DNA from: Liolophura sinensis
Taxonomy: Eukaryota > Mollusca > Polyplacophora > Chitonida > Chitonidae
Direction of reading: 5' to 3'
Length of the DNA stretch: 64,000 nucleotides
Assembly (NCBI RefSeq): GCF_032854445.1
Contig: NC_088295.1
Span: 51,627,249 to 51,691,248 of the forward strand
Each line of letters opens with the position of its first letter. Within the stretch, counting starts at the first letter, position 1. Under the pieces are notes generated by a model that saw only the letters and a program-made list of their open reading frames with translations, did not search any database and was not told where the DNA came from. This document shows, piece after piece, positions 58,501 to 64,000 of this stretch. Position numbers and translations under genes: made by a program.

Positions 58501-61500
58501 GTATACTAAGAGTCTACACAAGAGTTAGGCTCAGTATCAGTGTGGCATGCTGACAGTCTACACACGAGTTAGGCTCAGTATCAGAGAGGTATACTAAGAG
58601 TCTACACAAGAGTTAGGCTCAGTATCAGTGTGGCATGCTGACAGTCTACACACGAGTTAGGCTCAGTATCAGAGAGGTATACTAAGAGTCTACACAAGAG
58701 TTAGGCTCAGTATCAGAGCGGCATGCTGACAGTATACACAAGAGTTAGGTTCAGTATCAGAGAGGTATACTGACAGTATACACAAGAGTTAGGCTCAGTA
58801 TCAAAGAGGTATACTAAGAGTCTACACAAGAGTTAGGCTCAGTATCAGTGTGGCATGCTGACAGTCTACACAAGAGTTAGGCTCAGTATCAGTGTGGCAT
58901 GCTGACAGTATACACACGAGTTAGGCTCAGTATCAGTGTGGCATGCTGACAGTCTACACACGAGTTAGGCTCAGTATCAGTGTGGCATGCTGACAGTATA
59001 CACACGAGTTAGGCTCAGTATCAGGGAGGCATACTGACAGTATACACAAGAGTAAGACTCAGTATCAAAGAGGTATACTGACAGTCTACACAAGAGTTAG
59101 GCTCAGTATCAGGGAGGCATACTGACAGTCTACACAAGAGTTAGACTCAGTATCAAAGAGGTATACTGACAGTATACACAAGAGTTAGACTCAGTATCAA
59201 AGAGGTATACTGACAGTATACACAAGAGTTAGGCTCAGTATCAGGGAGGCATACTGACAGTCTACACAAGAGTTAGACTCAGTATCAAAGAGGTATACTG
59301 ACAGTCTACACAAGAGTTAGACTCAGTATCAGGGAGGCATACTGACAGTCTACACAAGAGTTAGACTCAGTATCAAAGAGGTATACTGACAGTATACACA
59401 AGAATTAGGCTCAGTATCAGGGAGGCATACTGACAGTCTACACAAGAGTTAGACTCAGTATCAAAGAGGTATACTGACAGTATACACAAGAGTTAGACTC
59501 AGTATCAAAGAGGTATACTGACAGTCTACACAAGAGTTAGGCTCAGTATCAGGGAGGCATACTGACAGTCTACACAAGAGTTAGACTCAGTATCAAAGAG
59601 GTATACTGACAGTATACACAAGAGTTAGACTCAGTATCAAAGAGGTATACTGACAGTATACACAAGAGTTAGACTCAGCATCAAAGAGGTATACTGACAG
59701 TCTACACGAGAGTTAGGCTCAGTATCAGAGCGGCATGCTGACAGTATACACAAGAGTTAGGCTCAGTATCAGAGAGGTATACTGACAGTATACACAAGAG
59801 TTAGACACAGTATCAAAGAGGTATACTGACAGTATACACAAGAGTTAGGTTCAGTATCAGAGAGGTATACTGACAGTCTACACAAGAGTTAGGCTCAGTA
59901 TCAGGGAGGCATACTGACAGTCTACACAAGAGTTAGACTCAGTATCAGAGCGGTATACTGACAGTATACACAAGAGTTAGGCTCAGTATCAGAGCGGCAT
60001 GCTGACAGTATACACAAGAGTTAGGCTCAGTATCAGAGAGGTATACTAAGAGTCTACACAAGAGTTAGGCTCAGTATCAGAGCGGCATGCTGACAGTATA
60101 CACAAGAGTTAGGTTCAGTATCAGAGAGGTATACTGACAGTCTACACAAGAGTTAGGCTCAGTATCAGAGAGGTATACTAAGAGTCTACACAAGAGTTAA
60201 GCTCAGTATCAGTGTGGCATGCTGACAGTCTACACACGAGTTAGGCTCAGTATCAGAGAGGTATACTAAGAGTCTACACAAGAGTTAGGCTCAGTATCAG
60301 TGTGGCATGCTGACAGTCTACACACGAGTTAGGCTCAGTATCAGAGAGGTATACTAAGAGTCTACACAAGAGTTAGGCTCAGTATCAGAGCGGCATGCTG
60401 ACAGTATACACAAGAGTTAGGTTCAGTATCAGAGAGGTATACTGACAGTCTACACAAGAGTTAGGCTCAGTATCAGAGAGGTATACTAAGAGTCTACACA
60501 AGAGTTAGGCTCAGTATCAGTGTGGCATGCTGACAGTCTACACAAGAATTAGGCTCAGTATCAGTGTGGCATGCTGACAGTATACACACGAGTTAGGCTC
60601 AGTATCAGTGTGGCATGCTGACAGTATACACACGAGTTAGGCTTAGTATTAGTGTGGCATGCTGACAGTCTACACACGAGTTAGGCTCAGTATCAGTGTG
60701 GCATGCTGACAGTATACACATGAGTTAGGCTCAGTATCAGGGAGGCATACTGACAGTATACACAAGAGTAAGACTCAGTATCAAAGAGGTATACTGACAG
60801 TCTACACAAGAGTTAGGCTCAGTATCAGGGAGGCATACTGACAGTCTACACAAGAGTTAGACTCAGTATCAAAGAGGTATACTGACAGTATACACAAGAG
60901 TTAGACTCAGTATCAAAGAGGTATACTGACAGTATACACAAGAGTTAGGCTCAGTATCAGGGAGGCATACTGACAGTCTACACAAGAGTTAGACTCAGTA
61001 TCAAAGAGGTATACTGACAGTATACACAAGAGTTAGACTCAGTATCAGGGAGGCATACTGACAGTCTACACAAGAGTTAGACTCAGTATCAAAGAGCTAT
61101 ACTGACAGTATACACAAGAGTTAGGCTCAGTATCAGGGAGGCATACTGACAGTCTACACAAGAGTTAGACTCAGTATCAAAGAGGTATACTGACAGTATA
61201 CACAAGAGTTAGACTCAGTATCAAAGAGGTATACTGACAGTCTACACAAGAGTTAGGCTCAGTATCAGGAAGGCATACTGACAGTCTACACAAGAGTTAG
61301 ACTCAGTATCAAAGAGGTATACTGACAGTATACACAAGAGTTAGACTCAGCATCAAAGAGGTATACTGACAGTCTACACAAGAGTTAGGCTCAGTATCAG
61401 AGCGGCATGCTGACAGTATACACAAGAGTTAGGCTCAGTATCAGGGAGGCATACTGACAGTATACACAAGAGTTAGGTTCAGTATCAAAGAGGTATACTG

Positions 61501-62310
61501 ACAGTATACACAAGAGTTAGGCTCAGTATCAGAGAGGTATACTGACAGTCTACACAAGAATTAGGCTCAGTATCAGGGAGGCATACTGACAGTCTACACA
61601 CGAGTTAGGCTCAGTATCAGGGAGGGATACTGACAGTCTACACAAGAGTTAGGCTCAGTATCAGGGAGGCATACTGACAGTCTACACCAGAGTTAGGTTC
61701 AGTATCAAAGAGGTATACTGACAGTATACACAAGAGTTAGGCTCAGTATCAGAGAGGTATACTGACAGTCTACACAAGAATTAGGCTCAGTATCAGGGAG
61801 GCATACTGACAGTCTACACACGAGTTAGGCTCAGTATAAGGGAGGCATACTGACAGTCTACACAAGAGTTAGGCTCATTATCGAAGAGGTACGCTGACAG
61901 TCTACTCAAGAGTTAGGCTCAGTGTCAGAGCAGCATACTGACAATTTACACCAGAGTTAGGCTCAGTGTCAGACTAGCACACTGACAGCCTACACAAGAG
62001 TTAGGCTCAGTGTCACACCAGCATACTGACAGCCTACACAAGAGTTAGGCTCAGTGTCAGAGCAGCATACTGACAGTTTACACCAGAGTTAGGCTCAGTA
62101 TCAGAGAGGGATACTGACAGTTTACACCAGAGTTAGGCTCAGTGTCAGAGCAGCATACTGACAGTTTACACCAGAGTTAAGCTCAGTGACAGAGAGGCAT
62201 ACTGACAGTTTACACCAGAGTTAGGCTCAGTGTCAGAGCAGCATACTGACAGTTTACATCAGTTAGGCTCAGTGTCAGACTAGCACACTGACAGTTCACA
62301 CAATAGTTAT
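55560..62310. repeat. 44-bp tandem array, about 150 units
   Basis: Unit ACAGTCTACACAAGAGTTAG plus GCTCAGTATCAGAGAGGTATACTG. Subtypes differ at GAGAGGTATAC, GTGTGGCATGC, GAGCGGCATGC, AAAGAGGTATAC and GGGAGGCATAC. A rare GGCTTAGTATTAG variant occurs at 55891, 57474 and 60641 (spacing 1583 and 3167, about 36 and 72 units); a rare AGAGTAAGACTC variant recurs after 1716 (39 units). The right edge (61900-62300) is more diverged, as expected at an old array margin. Confidence 0.96.
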
Positions 62311-62474
62311 GCAGTGTTTCCACATACATGCAATTATGTCTGCTATTAAAGTCATGGGTCTGTTCATTCTTTCGAGAAAGGAAATTACATAAATACTCCT
62401 GAGTGTTTCCAATGCACGTATGTGTTAAAACAGAGCGAATGCAGCATGCCCATTTTTAACACACTGGACTAGGG

Positions 62475-62480
62475 TTTATT
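62475..62480 (-). terminator. Candidate poly(A) signal, transporter copy B
   Basis: AATAAA on the minus strand about 157 bases downstream of the copy B stop, between the gene and the edge of the 44-bp array. If used, copy B ends before the array and copy A is a separate or alternative 3' end. Confidence 0.4.
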
Positions 62481-62636
62481 GCTGGTGTTGACTGCCAGTA
62501 TAATGGAACTGAAGTTGTCAATGCGTGACCAAGGTAACACTGTAACACTGTAATGTGCAAATGCAATCGAATGTCCATGGAAAACAGCCTTATGCTCTGA
62601 GTTTAAAAGAATCAGTCCGTCATCACTATATACACA

Positions 62637-63340
62637 TCAGTTTTCCTTTTTCTTGATACGCTGTTTGTGAAATTGTGTGGCCATAACAATCAGTGCCAGG
62701 CCTACACATATACAGCTGCCCATGACAGGCCCCACTGAGTGCACTTCTAACAGCACCCCTGCCGACATGGGGGACAGTGTTCGTGCGATCGCCATTAGGC
62801 TCTGGTTCAATCCCATCAACCCTCCAGCCTCGGCTTGGCCACCAGACTCCACCATAAGACTGACAACCACAACACGGTATATAGCAGAACTTAAACTTAA
62901 CAGTGTCTGCAGTATTATAAAACTTGGTAAATTTGGAGCCAAAACCATACCCATAAGTCCTAAAAAATTCAAAATAACCGCATGACAGAACAGCTTTCCA
63001 TCATCCTGATAAAAACGCGCTATTCGGCCCACAGCAAAACTTGACCCAGCTGAAAAGACTGCTCCAAATGAAATTATGTAACCGTTCATTTTGGGAGTTG
63101 TCTGAAACCTGTCACTCATCATTCTTGTGAAGTTGGCCTTCGGCATAATGGATGCAAAGCCCACGAGGAAGCTGACAAGGAATAAATCCCACAAGCTTTT
63201 CCAGTTAACATTGGCAAAAGATGAGAAGATGTTTTTCATAGCCATAAAGATGGAGATTTCAGTAGTCGAAGTTTTCTTTAATTTAATTCCAGCAGGTGCA
63301 CAATGAATATCTTCAGGAGGAAGGCAAAAGCACACAATTG
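62637..63340 (-). CDS. MFSD9-like major facilitator transporter, terminal exon (copy B)
   Basis: Second transporter terminal exon, same strand. Acceptor TATCTTTCCAG; exon starts CA ATT GTG in phase 1; 704 nt to the stop, the same length and phase as copy A. Encodes a loop, then LWDLFLVSFLVGFASIM, TPKMNGYIISFGAVFSAGSS, GLMGLNQSLMAIARTLSPMS and a basic end (HKQRIKKKEN). By eye roughly a third to two fifths of residues match copy A, so the pair is old. The N-terminal half should lie to the right of 63340, most or all of it beyond the window. Confidence 0.82.
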
Positions 63341-64000
63341 CTGGAAAGATAAATAATTTGTGTTATTATTCTAAGAGACAATTACGAGTGAGGTTAAGTT
63401 AAAATAATTACTGGTAACAGAAGCTCAACTGATATATGACCTTGTCCCAGAATCATAAAGCTGTCTTGGAAACAAAACGTTTCAGACGAGTCACAACTTG
63501 AGAGCAGTAAACTTTTTTGAAGATACAACAAGGTCTGACTTAAGATGACTTAATGATCCTTGGAACCAAAATCTGCATCAGGAGCATTTGCATCAGTGCT
63601 GAATTTGCATCAGCCTAAAGTGACATATTTTTTTCATGTATGAACTTTAAAACCCAGCTGGCCAGCAGGCAAACCATGTTTATCACTGAACACAAATTGT
63701 TAGGAACAAGTCCATGTTAGATGGTCTGCTCTGTGTGTCGTCTGAGTTGAGCAAAATGCTGCTGAATGAGCATGGTAAGTGTAATGGGTAGGCCTGCTAT
63801 TCACTCTGCTATTTGGAACTTTTATCCTTACCTTGAATAAAAACTGTATTTCTCCAAGCCTTTTTAGTAATATCAATGATAAGCTATATCCAAATATCAA
63901 ATAGTTTCAAATTATTTTTTATTCTCTCAAAGTAAAATGGTTTTATATCTAAATTCATTTTCAAATAACTATCATATGCATATAAAACTCAAGTATTTAC
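63341..64000. other. Intron upstream of transporter copy B exon
   Basis: AT-rich, no further transporter exon recognised before the window ends. TTTGCATCAG-type short repeats at 63568-63612. Confidence 0.5.

Noticed and set aside
55560-62310. CRISPR-like regular array
   Set aside because: Units are contiguous with no unique spacers, and the genome is eukaryotic; it is a satellite array.

Overview
The window is eukaryotic nuclear DNA from a marine lophotrochozoan invertebrate, most likely a mollusc. This rests on split genes with GT/AG introns, large AT-rich introns, many tRNA-derived SINE copies with AAAT-type tails, and long minisatellites. Lineage is inferred from the repeat style and from divergence from the vertebrate proteins; no marker fixes the species. 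Nothing resembles a prokaryotic operon, phage or CRISPR system.

Layout. (1) Positions 1616-18263, minus strand: PEX7, the peroxisomal PTS2 import receptor, rebuilt here as nine coding exons joined in consistent phase (294 residues). Only the short C-terminal exon is missing, probably off the left edge. Its introns hold SINE copies, several minisatellites and one 5-kb array of a 95-bp unit. (2) Positions 18264-22509: region between divergent genes; the first NPAT exon should lie here but was not confirmed. (3) Positions 22510-46347, plus strand: an NPAT homologue (histone-gene transcription coactivator) with LisH domain, a conserved KLAENINK segment, a conserved SDPAF..LF.LFD segment and a DVD-type C-terminus on tiny last exons. 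Exon 9 is intact for 390 codons and then changes frame repeatedly. The intron at 22681-29500 contains a decayed coding repeat and a two-exon candidate gene. (4) Positions 47000-52796: non-coding, SINE-rich. (5) Positions 52797-63340, minus strand: two terminal exons of MFSD9-like major facilitator transporters, each exactly 704 nt and entered in the same phase, separated by a 24-bp and a 6.7-kb 44-bp tandem array. No 5' exons are visible between them, so they may be alternative 3' exons of one gene or the remains of a tandem duplication.

The recognisable genes (peroxisomal import, histone-locus transcription, membrane transport) are unrelated housekeeping or transport functions. The notable biology is structural: the PEX7-NPAT divergent pair, the duplicated transporter exons, minisatellites with higher-order periods near 1.6 kb, a minisatellite growing out of an exon-intron boundary, and two SINE families sharing a 3' tail. 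All splice models were derived by eye from the sequence and by comparison with remembered protein families; no search was run.
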